Assembly (NCBI GenBank): GCA_025356445.1
Contig: JANXSZ010000025.1
Span: forward strand, 1-64,000
Origin: Betaproteobacteria bacterium
Lineage (GTDB): Bacteria > Pseudomonadota > Gammaproteobacteria > Burkholderiales > Burkholderiaceae_C
Direction of reading: 5' to 3'
Length of the DNA stretch: 64,000 nucleotides
In this document: positions 1 through 7,206 of the stretch, in pieces
Layout: the number at the start of each line of letters is the position of its first letter
How positions within the stretch are numbered: position 1 is the first letter of the stretch
Translations under genes and position numbers: made by a program
Notes under the pieces: model-generated
The model's input: only the letters and a program-made list of their open reading frames with translations
Databases searched by the model: none
What the model was told of the DNA's origin: nothing

Positions 1-2
1 TT

Positions 3-269
3 TCATTCGACGCTAACCGGCCCAGCCAGGGTCTTGGTCGAAGTTGAAAGGCAGGACTCTTCGAAGGTTTCGATATCGACCTGCCGGTAGAGGACGCGGC
101 CGGGGAGCTTTAGAAATTTCGGGCCAATGCCCTCGCTGCGCCAGCGCTCAAGACTGGCCCCACTGATGCTCCAACGGGCTGCCAGTTGTTTTTGCCCCAG
201 ATGCTTGGTATCCACGGGTTTCCTTTCGAATGAGTTGGTGAAACTGCATGAAGGCGTGTTTTCGTCCAA
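3..269 (-). CDS. AlpA/excisionase-type helix-turn-helix protein
   Basis: An 88-residue protein with a central winged-helix signature of the MerR/AlpA 'helix-turn-helix 17' type. It reads KQLAARWSIS, then SLERWR, G-GPKFLKLPGRVLYR and DIETFEE. The pattern 'tree entry by W-S/T, then GP-F-K-G--V-YR--DIE-F' is typical of small DNA-binding proteins that act as excisionases or as regulators of an integrase. The stop codon lies at the very left edge, so the gene is complete. It probably binds element att or promoter DNA. No phage structural genes are visible to show which kind of element it serves. Confidence 0.7.
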   Translation of the reverse strand: MDENTPSCSFTNSFERKPVDTKHLGQKQLAARWSISGASLERWRSEGIGPKFLKLPGRVLYRQVDIETFEESCLSTSTKTLAGPVSVE

Positions 270-786
270 AAGGCAAGTGGTGGGGAAAATGCGGACGGCG
301 GTTCAAGTGTGGAATGCGGATTCGAACTGGGGTCCACATCTTTCGACCTATGCGACAACTGGCCTCTGATAGACTGACAGCCAGCTTGAAGTTTTCCGCA
401 GTTTTTCGAAGCAGCCATTGGCAGCAAAAAGGAGCCCAGTTCGCTGGGTTTGACAGGGGGTGCGGCCCCACCACCATACACACACAAGGGCTCGGAAAAT
501 CTCCGGGCCATTTTTCCTGCCTGAAATCCCCCCGTGGCGCGGGGTTCCGGCCAGTGGTGCTGCGGGTGCCACCCTGCCAAACCGGCCCAAATTGACCGCC
601 AATATCGCCAGACCTGTTTCTTTTCTCTGTTTAGCCTGCGGGTGGGCGCAGTTGTGGGGCTAGGTAGATCAACAACTTACCGTTGCAGGTTCGTTGTCAA
701 CCACGGCCACCGGTCAGGCATCGAACGCCACTACATCAGATTAGTCGGGTCTGAACGTCGGAGAAACCTATTAAATAGATAGGCGG
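270..786. other. Intergenic stretch within the element
   Basis: No coding frame here resembles a protein: the open frames on both strands are low-complexity and mutually overlapping. A small stem CCCAG-TTCG-CTGGG lies at 435-448 without a T-tract, and a GC-rich inverted pair lies around 528-545. A TTCGAA motif near 321-326 resembles a tRNA T-loop, but no acceptor or anticodon stem can be built around it. I see no other support for a gene. Confidence 0.5.
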
Positions 787-1187
787 TCAAGACTCTTTCC
801 ACTGGTTCAGCTTGTCGCTGATAAAAACGAGTTCACCGCCATTTGGGTAATACCACCGTGCCACGCCGCCGCCGTTAATACGAACAGGCTCGCCAAGCAG
901 GGCTCTTACATCGCTCGCGCCCATCTCATTCTTCAACTGCCGCCAGCTCGCTAAGGACTTATACCCTGAGCCTGTTGCTGCCGCCACACTGGCTTTGGAT
1001 CGGCAATTGGTATGCCCTGTGCGGACTCCAGTTTGTTGAGCCGCTGCTTGATGGCCTCAATCTCTTTCTCAAGTTGAGCCGTGCGGTCCGTGGTTTGGGC
1101 ACCCGCATTCATGGTGACAACCATCGGGATAAATGCGATCACTAGGACTTGCAGAAACCTATGGATCAATGCTCGTGATGTGCTCAT
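787..1187 (-). pseudogene. Frameshifted secreted coiled-coil protein with BamE/SmpA-like C-terminal domain
   Basis: Two overlapping minus-strand frames join into one protein if a -1 shift is made near 973. The 5' half starts at ATG 1187 with GAGG upstream. It encodes a signal peptide ending near NAGAQ, a short coiled coil (QLEKEIEAIKQRLNKLE), then WRQQQAQG and a premature stop. The 3' half continues YKSLASWRQLKN, DVRALLGEP, ARWYYPNGGELVF and W, the spacing seen in SmpA/OmlA (BamE-like) domains. The joined product would be about 130 residues. The site is not an obvious slippery heptamer, so a one-base indel (mutation or sequencing error) is likelier than programmed frameshifting. Confidence 0.6.
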
Positions 1188-1488
1188 TTGAGACCTCAAA
1201 AATAAGACGGCTCATTGGCCGCGTTGATTTAGCCGCCAACATCCTAAGACATTCCGTGGTATCTCAATTTTGACTCTCACCACTTAAAGAGAACAGAGCC
1301 TTGCCAAAAGGAGCCAATTGAACGCCGTGGCTCAAACCAGCGTCCCGCTAAAACCCCGGAAGTCCGATTTCAGGCGTCAAATGCCGCCACCACGTCCCGC
1401 TGCGCCATCCAGTCGGTCGGCAACGAGTTTCGCTGAAACCATAAGCTTCCTGGACGTAAGTGGTTGATTTCATTGGAAACGCGGTCCA
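1188..1488. other. Intergenic stretch between secreted protein and integrase
   Basis: About 300 bp downstream of the integrase stop. I see no coding frame with family resemblance, no strong hairpin with a T-tract and no repeat. The leftmost part must carry the promoter of the minus-strand secreted protein gene, but no good -35/-10 pair could be singled out. Confidence 0.4.
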
Positions 1489-2514
1489 TTACCCCATCTT
1501 CGCAGCCAGTTTTTCAGCCTGCAGGTGGGTGTACCTTTTCAGCATCTGCAGTGTTTTGTGGCCAGAGATCGAGGCAAGTTCAAGGATCGAGAAGTCGCCA
1601 CGTTCGGCGTATCTTGAAATGGATTCGTGGCGCAAATCGTGCCAGGTGAAGTCGTCGATTTTTGCCCGTCGGCAGGCTGTTTTGAAAACCACATGCAAAC
1701 TTTGCTTTTCAACAAAAATGACTCGGTTGTCGGTGGAGCGAGGGATTGACTTCAGCAATTCAATGGCACGGCTCGATAGTGGCACGGCGCGTGCCTCGCC
1801 GTTCTTGGTCATTTTCAAGAATGCGATGCGCTTCTCGAAATTCACATCGTCCCACTTCAGGCCTAGCAACTCGCCCAGACGCATGGCCGTTTCTACGCTC
1901 AACAGCAGGGCGGGCTTGAGCCAGGGGTTGATGGATCGATCGCATGCTGCCAGGAGCATGTCAAACTCCTCCTCCGTCAAGCGCCGATCGCGGGAAGGGT
2001 TGTTGGACGGCTTGCGAATGTTCGCGACGACGTTGCCCGTTGGCAAGGTGATTTGGAATTCCTTGCTTGCCACGTCCAAGACTTTAGACAGCATGTGCAA
2101 CTCCGACTTGACGGTAGGGCCAGAAATTCTGGGTGCCTTGTCGGCATCTGAATATCGCGGGTCTGGGTCAGTCAGGCGTTGATCCCGATAGCGGGCAATT
2201 TTGTCGGCCGTCAATGAGGCAACGGAATGTGAACCCAGTCGACTCACCAGATTGGCCAGCTTGTGTTTCCAGGTAATGCTGCGGTAGTGAAACGGCGCGA
2301 ATTCTGTGCTGAATCTGGCGGCCAGATCTTTGAACAGGGTCTTTTCTGCCACCACGGTTGACATGTGCGTGCCTTTGTCAATGGCGGACTCAATCCCGCG
2401 TGCCCAGACTTGGGCATCAAGCTTGGTTCGAAAGGTTTTGGACTGTGCCGGATGGCCTTTGCGACGGACTTTTACTTGCCACCAACCTGACTCGCGCTGC
2501 TCAAAAACTGCCAT
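1489..2514 (-). CDS. Tyrosine recombinase (phage/island integrase)
   Basis: A 341-residue site-specific recombinase. An N-terminal arm-binding segment (about 1-55) is followed by a SAM-like core-binding domain (about 58-165) and the catalytic domain (about 175-335). The catalytic set is complete: R212 in TAMRLGE, K237 in the beta-hairpin, H292 and R295 in WHDLRHE, H319 in SGH and the nucleophile Y328 in RYTHL. It starts about 150 bp inside the tRNA-fragment boundary and points into the element, so it is almost certainly the enzyme that integrated it. The length and full motif set suggest it is functional. Confidence 0.93.
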   Translation of the reverse strand: MAVFEQRESGWWQVKVRRKGHPAQSKTFRTKLDAQVWARGIESAIDKGTHMSTVVAEKTLFKDLAARFSTEFAPFHYRSITWKHKLANLVSRLGSHSVASLTADKIARYRDQRLTDPDPRYSDADKAPRISGPTVKSELHMLSKVLDVASKEFQITLPTGNVVANIRKPSNNPSRDRRLTEEEFDMLLAACDRSINPWLKPALLLSVETAMRLGELLGLKWDDVNFEKRIAFLKMTKNGEARAVPLSSRAIELLKSIPRSTDNRVIFVEKQSLHVVFKTACRRAKIDDFTWHDLRHESISRYAERGDFSILELASISGHKTLQMLKRYTHLQAEKLAAKMG

Positions 2515-2663
2515 GATGGAATGTCCCCTTCGGTTTTAGTGTCCCCGTTTTGTCCCCGTAATTGATTTTTTGGGGTGAAAATGGGTCTAACACGTTGATT
2601 TTAAACGAGAAATAAGGATAATTATTCTGTCTGCTAAGGGAGTATGGGGTGTAGAGCCTCATC

Positions 2664-2691
2664 GAGGGTTCGAATCCCTCTTGCTCCGCCA
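2664..2691 (+). other. tRNA 3'-end fragment (attR) of the integrative element
   Basis: A five-base-pair T stem (GAGGG 2664-2668 / CCCTC 2676-2680) closes a TTCGAAT loop. It is followed by a seven-base acceptor strand TTGCTCC, discriminator G and encoded CCA at 2689-2691. No D arm or anticodon arm lies upstream, so this is only the 3' part of a tRNA. It marks the element/chromosome junction. The parent tRNA should begin GGAGCAA. Its amino-acid identity cannot be read from the fragment; discriminator G would suit Ser, Asp, Arg or Trp types among others. Confidence 0.85.
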
Positions 2692-2697
2692 AACAGT

Positions 2698-2724
2698 AAA
2701 GGCCCCCGCACTGCGGGGGCCTTT
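2698..2724 (+). terminator. Displaced terminator of the target tRNA gene
   Basis: A perfect GC-rich inverted repeat (AAAGGCCCCCG / CGGGGGCCTTT) followed by T residues starts seven bases after the CCA of the tRNA fragment. This is the usual position of a tRNA terminator. Element insertion has separated it from its tRNA promoter. Confidence 0.8.
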
Positions 2725-2762
2725 TTACTTGGAAGCTCCGCTACACGTGGCCTTGCAGGCCG

Positions 2763-3860
2763 ATGGCAGTTTCTTTGCCCTGCACATTTCGGCCTTTGAC
2801 ACCCCTTTCACTCCATTTCCCCGCTGCTTGTCAGCATGCAGGAGCACCAGACTGCCGCCACGCCACGCCATGCCAGCGGCGCCACGTTCTCGCCTCCGCC
2901 CTTCGCTTCGGCGCAGGCGTATTTCTGGGCTACACCGCACTGTCGGTCCAGGCACAGGACGCAGCCAGCTACCCGAACAAGATGATCCGCATCGTCGTGC
3001 CCAACCCAGCGGGTGGCACCTCCGACGTACTGGGGCGCCTGCTGGCCAAGGAGCTTGGCGACGTGTTCAAGCAACCCGTCATCGTCGAGAACAAGGCGGG
3101 CGGCAACGGCCACATCGGAGCAGGCTTTGTGGCCAAGTCGGCACCCGATGGCTACAACCTGCTGCTGCTGGACATGAGCAACCTGACCATCGGCCCCAGC
3201 GTCACACCGCATCTGCCGTACAACCCCCTCAAAGAGTTGACGCCCGTCAGCATGCCGGCGTACTCACCGCACCTGCTGGTGGTGCGCCATGATCTGCCGG
3301 TGAAAAATATCGACGAGCTCGCCGCCTACGCCAAACAAACCAGCAAACCGATCAGCTTCGGCACACCACTGGCTTCCATCAGCCAGCTGGCAGGCATTCT
3401 GCTGGCGCAGAACCGGGGCATCGAGTTCAATGTGATTGGCTACAAAGGCGGCGCCCAGGCGCTGGCCGATCTTGCGGGCGGGCAGATCGACGCCGCCATG
3501 GCCAGCGTGCTGGCCACCAACCCCTTGGTGAAAGGCGGCAAGATCAGGGCAATTGCGGTGACCAGTGCCAAGCCGTTCGCGGCCACGCCCGGCGTGCCGA
3601 CCGTCGCGTCACAGGTTCAGGGCTTCGTGACCGGTTCCTGGCAGGGCCTGTTGGCACCTGCGGGAACGCCGCCCGCGGTGCTGGACAAGCTGCAGTCAGC
3701 CGTTCAGCGCATCGTCGCACGGCCCGATGTCGCCAAACGCCTGCAGGAACTGGGCTCCGAGCCTTCAGACATGAACCGCCAGCAGATCGCGGAGTGGATG
3801 CAGGCAGAAACCGTGCGGTGGGGCAAGGTGGTCCAGGACAACAACATCAAAGCGGACTGA
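2763..3860 (+). CDS. Bug/TctC family tripartite tricarboxylate transporter binding protein
   Basis: A periplasmic solute-binding protein of the Bug (TctC) family, which captures carboxylates and related small molecules. Recognisable blocks are YPNKMIRIVVPNPAGGTSD, PVIVENKAGGNG, APDGYNLLL, GYKGGAQALADLAGGQID and a C-terminal GSEPSDM. A signal-like stretch (RRHVLASALRFGAG then SVQAQ) precedes the mature part, so the true start probably lies downstream of 2763 and is uncertain. No TctA/TctB membrane genes are adjacent, as is usual for the large Bug paralogue set of Burkholderiales. It is the first chromosomal gene beyond the element. Confidence 0.85.
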   Translation: MAVSLPCTFRPLTPLSLHFPAACQHAGAPDCRHATPCQRRHVLASALRFGAGVFLGYTALSVQAQDAASYPNKMIRIVVPNPAGGTSDVLGRLLAKELGDVFKQPVIVENKAGGNGHIGAGFVAKSAPDGYNLLLLDMSNLTIGPSVTPHLPYNPLKELTPVSMPAYSPHLLVVRHDLPVKNIDELAAYAKQTSKPISFGTPLASISQLAGILLAQNRGIEFNVIGYKGGAQALADLAGGQIDAAMASVLATNPLVKGGKIRAIAVTSAKPFAATPGVPTVASQVQGFVTGSWQGLLAPAGTPPAVLDKLQSAVQRIVARPDVAKRLQELGSEPSDMNRQQIAEWMQAETVRWGKVVQDNNIKAD

Positions 3861-3861
3861 A

Positions 3862-3994
3862 TCGCCTATAAAATCCAGCGCGCATCCAATCCTTGGGATT
3901 GCTGGACGCAAGAAGTAGGCGAACAAGTTTTACCCTTAAGTCTGTAAGCGTGCTGTGACGGTGCTTTAAGAGCACCGTCGCGAAATTCAGACTT
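3862..3994 (+). ncRNA. Candidate structured RNA or 3' UTR
   Basis: Outer stem TCGCCTA/TAGGCGA (7 bp) encloses TCCAGC/GCTGGA and CAATCC-TTG-GGATTG. A second unit has outer stem AAGTCTG/CAGACTT (7 bp) around GACGGTGCT-TTAAG-AGCACCGTC (9 bp). All the listed pairs are perfect. They start two bases after the Bug stop codon, and no T-tract follows directly. The nested design is more than a simple terminator needs. The plus strand is assumed from the neighbour; I could not identify a promoter or a known family. Confidence 0.35.
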
Positions 3995-4226
3995 CACCAA
4001 TTTACCGAAAACAGCCGATTTCCAAACGCACCTGTTTTCCGCCGTTATGTTCAGCCTCATTTTTAGGCAAACCTTGCGTAACGCCTCGTCAACACGATGT
4101 TTTTTCGCACACCTACCGGTATATCGCCCTGTTATTCAAAGATTTACCTGTAAATTTCCCTGTTCCAGGGAATTCCCAGTCTGAGACGGTTTCGCATTGG
4201 ACGACGTCCTCCGCCACAAAACGATG

Positions 4227-4260
4227 AACCCCCACGGGGTTATGCCTTGGGGGGTTTTCT
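4227..4260 (+). terminator. Intrinsic terminator with an alternative hairpin
   Basis: AACCCCC at 4227-4233 can pair with GGGGGTT at 4250-4256, just before TTTTCTTT. The same 5' arm can instead pair with GGGGTT at 4236-4241. The two pairings are mutually exclusive, which could be chance or an attenuator arrangement. The hairpin probably ends transcription from the Bug gene or from a small RNA upstream. Confidence 0.6.
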
Positions 4261-4350
4261 TTGCTGCGTCAGACAGGGTTTTCCTGAGCGTCATTTGCTG
4301 ACCTGTTGTACTTTCTGAGGGCGGCCCTTGGTACGATCAGCGCCTGCGAT

Positions 4351-4385
4351 TTTGATGCGAATGCGTGACGCATAACAGCATCAAA
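4351..4385. promoter_or_regulatory. Nested perfect dyads upstream of dctQ (operator candidate)
   Basis: The outer arms TTTGATGC (4351-4358) and GCATCAAA (4378-4385) are exact inverted copies. They enclose a second perfect dyad, ATGCGT-G-ACGCAT (4361-4373). The site lies about 42 bp upstream of the dctQ start, a sensible place for an operator. No regulator gene is adjacent, so the protein that would bind is unknown. Confidence 0.5.
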
Positions 4386-4426
4386 TTAATCACTGTCCTT
4401 CAAGCACATCGGGGACAACAACCAAA

Positions 4427-4978
4427 ATGGAGACTATGTTGACAGTACTTCTTAAATTAGCGCTGAGCATGGATGCTGTCAGCGAGCGCTTTGGCAAGCT
4501 TGCCGCCTGGGCGGTGCTTTTCGCTGCCATGATCTCAGCAGGAAATGCTTTTGTGCGCTATGGCGTGGACTGGAGTTCCAATGCCATGCTAGAAATCCAG
4601 TGGTACATGTTTGCTTACATCGTCATGGCTGGTGCACCGCTGGTGCTCAAACTCAACGAGCATGTGCGGGTGGATTTGATCTACGGCAAACTCAAAGGCA
4701 ACCGCCCAGTCTACGTGGACTTGTTTGGCCTGATTTTCTTTTTACTGCCGGTGATGGGCTTGCTGGCTTGGATGTCGTTCCCCTACTTTCTCAAAACCTT
4801 CATGACAGGGGAGATGTCGCAAAACGCAGGTGGACTGGTACGTTGGCCTGCCACGTTGGCGATGCCGCTGGGATTCACCTTGGTGTTTTTCCAAGGTCTG
4901 TCTGAAATCATCAAGCGGGTGGCGTATTTACAAGGCAGCTATGCCATGGACATGCACTATGAAAAGCCACTGCAATAG
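4427..4978 (+). CDS. dctQ: TRAP transporter small permease (DctQ)
   Basis: A 183-residue membrane protein with the four hydrophobic segments of DctQ subunits (about 20-45, 55-75, 98-122 and 140-165). It has the family pattern A-NAFVRYG and W----ML-EIQWYMF, then GAPLVLKLNEHVRVDLIYG. DctQ pairs with the large permease DctM to drive secondary uptake of a periplasmically bound carboxylate with Na+ or H+. It is followed 62 bp later by dctM, and the predicted binding protein gene lies convergently at 7207-8289. The product acts in the inner membrane. The substrate is inferred from the DctP type to be a 2-oxo or hydroxy acid. Confidence 0.92.
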   Translation: METMLTVLLKLALSMDAVSERFGKLAAWAVLFAAMISAGNAFVRYGVDWSSNAMLEIQWYMFAYIVMAGAPLVLKLNEHVRVDLIYGKLKGNRPVYVDLFGLIFFLLPVMGLLAWMSFPYFLKTFMTGEMSQNAGGLVRWPATLAMPLGFTLVFFQGLSEIIKRVAYLQGSYAMDMHYEKPLQ

Positions 4979-5040
4979 CGTGCAAGCCGTGCTTTAACGC
5001 AGATCCCCAAGAACAAAAATCCTTAGAGGACACATCCAAA

Positions 5041-6615
5041 ATGCAAATGGAAAATTTCGCGCCCGTCATGTTTGGCGGACTGGTACTCATTATGCTGATC
5101 GGCTTCCCGGTCGCGTTTTCGTTGGCCGCTTTAGGCATGGGATCAGGCTTTTTTGCCATCCAGATGGGATGGTTCCCTGCCATCTTCATGGAGAACCTGC
5201 CGATCAACATCTTTGGCATCTTGTCCAACGATTTGCTGCTGGCGATCCCCTTCTTCACATTCATGGGTGCCATCCTTGAGAAATGCGGACTGGCCGAAGA
5301 CATGCTGGACTCGATGGGCCAGCTGTTCGGTACAGTACGTGGCGGACTGGGCTACTCGGTCATCATCGTTGGCTTCATCCTGGGGGCCATCACCGGCACC
5401 GTGGCGGGTCAAGTGATTGCGATGGCACTGATCTCATTGCCCGTGATGATCCGCTATGGCTACAACATGCGCTACGCCACAGGCGTACTGGCCGCATCGG
5501 GCACCATCACGCAGTTGGTACCCCCCTCATTGGTACTTATCGTGATGGCCGACCAGTTGGGTCGCTCGGTAGGCGACATGTACCGGGGCGCCTGGGGCCC
5601 CTCCATTTTGCAGGTACTGATTTTCGCTGGCTACACCTTCATGCTTGGGGTGTTCAAGCCCGAACATATTCCTGGCATCCCCAAGACAGCACGCACGCTG
5701 ACAGGCCTTAAGCTGTGGGCCAAGTGCCTGCGTGGCATCATCCCATCGGCTATTTTGATCTTCGCCGTACTGGGTTCTATGGGCGGCTTGCCAGGTATCG
5801 ATACCGCCGTTGCCACGCCCACCGAAGCGGGTGCCATGGGCGTTGTGGGTGCGCTGGTACTTGCCGCGATTCACAAACGATTGACATGGGCGCTGATTTG
5901 GGACGCCATGGTCGGCACCATGCGCCTGACCGCCATGGTGGTATTCATCCTTATCGGTGCGCGCGTGTTCTCGATGGTGTTCCAAGGCGTAGATGGTGCC
6001 AAATGGGTAGAACACTTGCTGACAGGTCTGCCTGGAGGCCAAGTCGGCTTCTTGATTGTGGTGAACCTGTTCATCTTCTTCCTGGCCTTTTTTCTCGACT
6101 TCTTTGAGATCGCCTTCATCATCTTGCCGATGCTGGGGCCAGTGGCCGCCAAGCTAGGTATTGATTTGGTGTGGTTCGGTGTGTTGCTCTGCGTCAACAT
6201 GCAAACCAGCTTCATGCACCCACCGTTCGGCTTTGCCCTGTTTTACCTGCGCGGTATTGCGGACACGCTGTACAAAGAAAAGCGCATCGAAAAACCGGTC
6301 TTGTCCAATGACATTTACCTAGGGGCCATCCCTTGGGTGCTGATGCAGGTGATCCTGGTGGCCATCGTGATATTCGTGCCTCAAACGGTGACGATGTTTT
6401 TGCCCAACGAAGAAAAAATCAACACCGACAATATTCAGATTGAGGTACCTGTTGACGATCTGCAACCGTCTAGTGGGACAGCAGAGGACACTAAAGAAGG
6501 TGTAACGAGCAGCACTCCGGGGGCGGCAGCGGGCGAAACAGCGGGTGAAAACCCCTTTGCGACAGACGACAAACCGGCTGCAACGACAGCCCCAGCTGAA
6601 ACAGGGAAGAAGTAA
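5041..6615 (+). CDS. dctM: TRAP transporter large permease (DctM) with C-terminal extension
   Basis: A 524-residue polytopic inner-membrane protein of the DctM family, which catalyses ion-coupled solute translocation. Typical segments are GFPVAFSLAALG, AIPFFTFMGAILEK, the paired GxxTGTV motif (ITGTVAGQVIAM), SGTITQLVPPSLVL, PTEAGAMGVVGALV and MHPPFGFALFYLRG. The core ends near residue 455. About 70 further residues are hydrophilic and rich in Thr, Ala, Pro and Glu, an extension absent from standard DctM proteins of about 430-460 residues. The gene is followed after 3 bp by a small membrane-protein gene. Confidence 0.93.
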   Translation: MQMENFAPVMFGGLVLIMLIGFPVAFSLAALGMGSGFFAIQMGWFPAIFMENLPINIFGILSNDLLLAIPFFTFMGAILEKCGLAEDMLDSMGQLFGTVRGGLGYSVIIVGFILGAITGTVAGQVIAMALISLPVMIRYGYNMRYATGVLAASGTITQLVPPSLVLIVMADQLGRSVGDMYRGAWGPSILQVLIFAGYTFMLGVFKPEHIPGIPKTARTLTGLKLWAKCLRGIIPSAILIFAVLGSMGGLPGIDTAVATPTEAGAMGVVGALVLAAIHKRLTWALIWDAMVGTMRLTAMVVFILIGARVFSMVFQGVDGAKWVEHLLTGLPGGQVGFLIVVNLFIFFLAFFLDFFEIAFIILPMLGPVAAKLGIDLVWFGVLLCVNMQTSFMHPPFGFALFYLRGIADTLYKEKRIEKPVLSNDIYLGAIPWVLMQVILVAIVIFVPQTVTMFLPNEEKINTDNIQIEVPVDDLQPSSGTAEDTKEGVTSSTPGAAAGETAGENPFATDDKPAATTAPAETGKK

Positions 6616-6618
6616 GCC

Positions 6619-7104
6619 TTGGGCCCTGCCTCTTTTCACTTTGTACCGGGAAAAAACAGCGCCAGCCAGGGTAACCCGGTCGAAGGTACGGCGTTTTCTC
6701 CGTTGTTCAAGCTGCTGGCCACACTGATTGTGGGCGGCTGTGCTGCGTGGCTGGCACGGCTTTGGCTGGGTGGCGTGCTGGGCAACGGACGCACCACAGG
6801 TGTGGTCTGGTTTATCGCCGGATTGACCATGATGGCCTGGACATGGTGGAGCATCTTGCGCAGCCGCACCCGTATCGACACCCAAGGTTTAACCCAACGC
6901 TGGATTTGGGATAAACACATGGCTTTCGACGATTTGGCCTATGGCAAGCTGATCCGTGTGCGGGGCTTGGACTGGCTGATCGCACCACGCTTTTATGTGC
7001 GTACCTTGATGGGTAAATTTGCTGTTTTTTACGGGGCAACACCCGAACTGGTGGCCGAGTTTGAGCGCATCTCTAGCGAGTTGCGCAGCTTTCGCCAGCT
7101 TTAA
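6619..7104 (+). CDS. Small membrane protein of unknown function
   Basis: 161 residues with no family I can name. Two hydrophobic helices (about 30-50 and 60-80) are followed by a cytoplasm-like segment TRIDTQGLTQRWIWDKH and a globular tail ending in ISSELRSFRQL. The overall plan (two TM helices, then a strand-rich part like a PH-like fold) is seen in many uncharacterised membrane proteins. The start is TTG at 6619, three bases after the dctM stop, so the two genes are likely co-transcribed and coupled. An internal start is possible. A role linked to the TRAP system is inferred from position only. Confidence 0.65.
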   Translation: MGPASFHFVPGKNSASQGNPVEGTAFSPLFKLLATLIVGGCAAWLARLWLGGVLGNGRTTGVVWFIAGLTMMAWTWWSILRSRTRIDTQGLTQRWIWDKHMAFDDLAYGKLIRVRGLDWLIAPRFYVRTLMGKFAVFYGATPELVAEFERISSELRSFRQL

Positions 7105-7125
7105 CCCTTTGTACTGACCGTACAT

Positions 7126-7165
7126 GGACATGAAAAACCGCGCCGAGGCGCGGTTTTTCATGTCC
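7126..7165. terminator. Bidirectional terminator
   Basis: A 19-bp perfect stem (GGACATGAAAAACCGCGCC / its complement) with a two-base turn. It carries A and T runs inside the arms, so it can end transcription in both directions. It lies between the convergent small membrane protein gene and dctP. Confidence 0.85.
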
Positions 7166-7206
7166 GTCAGGCTCTCTTAAGCCTGACAGTGCTGCTGAAA
7201 CACCAA

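Larger units (their letters stand above)
1..2691. mobile_element. Right end of a tRNA-targeted integrative element
   Basis: The stretch holds an AlpA/excisionase-like regulator, a tyrosine recombinase and a non-housekeeping secreted protein, and it ends exactly at a tRNA 3' fragment (2664-2691). Elements that integrate into tRNA 3' ends leave an intact tRNA at one boundary and a short 3' fragment at the other. With the fragment on the plus strand, the intact tRNA and attL should lie to the left, outside the window. The integrase starts about 150 bp from the boundary and reads into the element, as is usual. Its type (prophage remnant, genomic island or ICE) cannot be decided from this end. Confidence 0.75.
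3861..4426. other. 566-bp intergenic region with structured segments
   Basis: No convincing coding frame. Two nested perfect stem sets follow the Bug stop directly: TCGCCTA 3862-3868 / TAGGCGA 3916-3922 enclosing CAATCC/GGATTG, and AAGTCTG 3939-3945 / CAGACTT 3988-3994 enclosing GACGGTGCT/AGCACCGTC. A TTCCCTG-TTC-CAGGGAA hairpin lies near 4157-4173. A terminator-like hairpin sits at 4227-4256, and a double dyad at 4351-4385 precedes dctQ. A structured RNA or 3' UTR is possible; I do not recognise a known family. Confidence 0.6.

Noticed and set aside
310-380. tRNA-like TTCGAA motif on the minus strand
   Set aside because: No acceptor, D or anticodon stem can be paired around it; the flanks of the supposed T stem do not match.
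970-990. Programmed -1 frameshift in the element's secreted protein gene
   Set aside because: The junction CAGGCTCAGGGTATAAG has no X-XXY-YYZ heptamer and no following strong stem; an indel is simpler.
29-1200. Defence or toxin-antitoxin genes in the integrative element
   Set aside because: Only an AlpA-like protein and a frameshifted secreted protein are visible; no restriction, nuclease or toxin motif was found.
2681-3292. Alternative 203-residue reading frame over the tRNA end and Bug gene
   Set aside because: It starts inside the tRNA fragment, is Arg/Pro-rich without family resemblance, and is out of frame with a clear Bug protein.
3862-4262. tmRNA, 6S RNA or RNase P RNA
   Set aside because: None of the conserved cores (tag frame and CCA end, 6S closing stem, RNase P P4 sequence) is visible.
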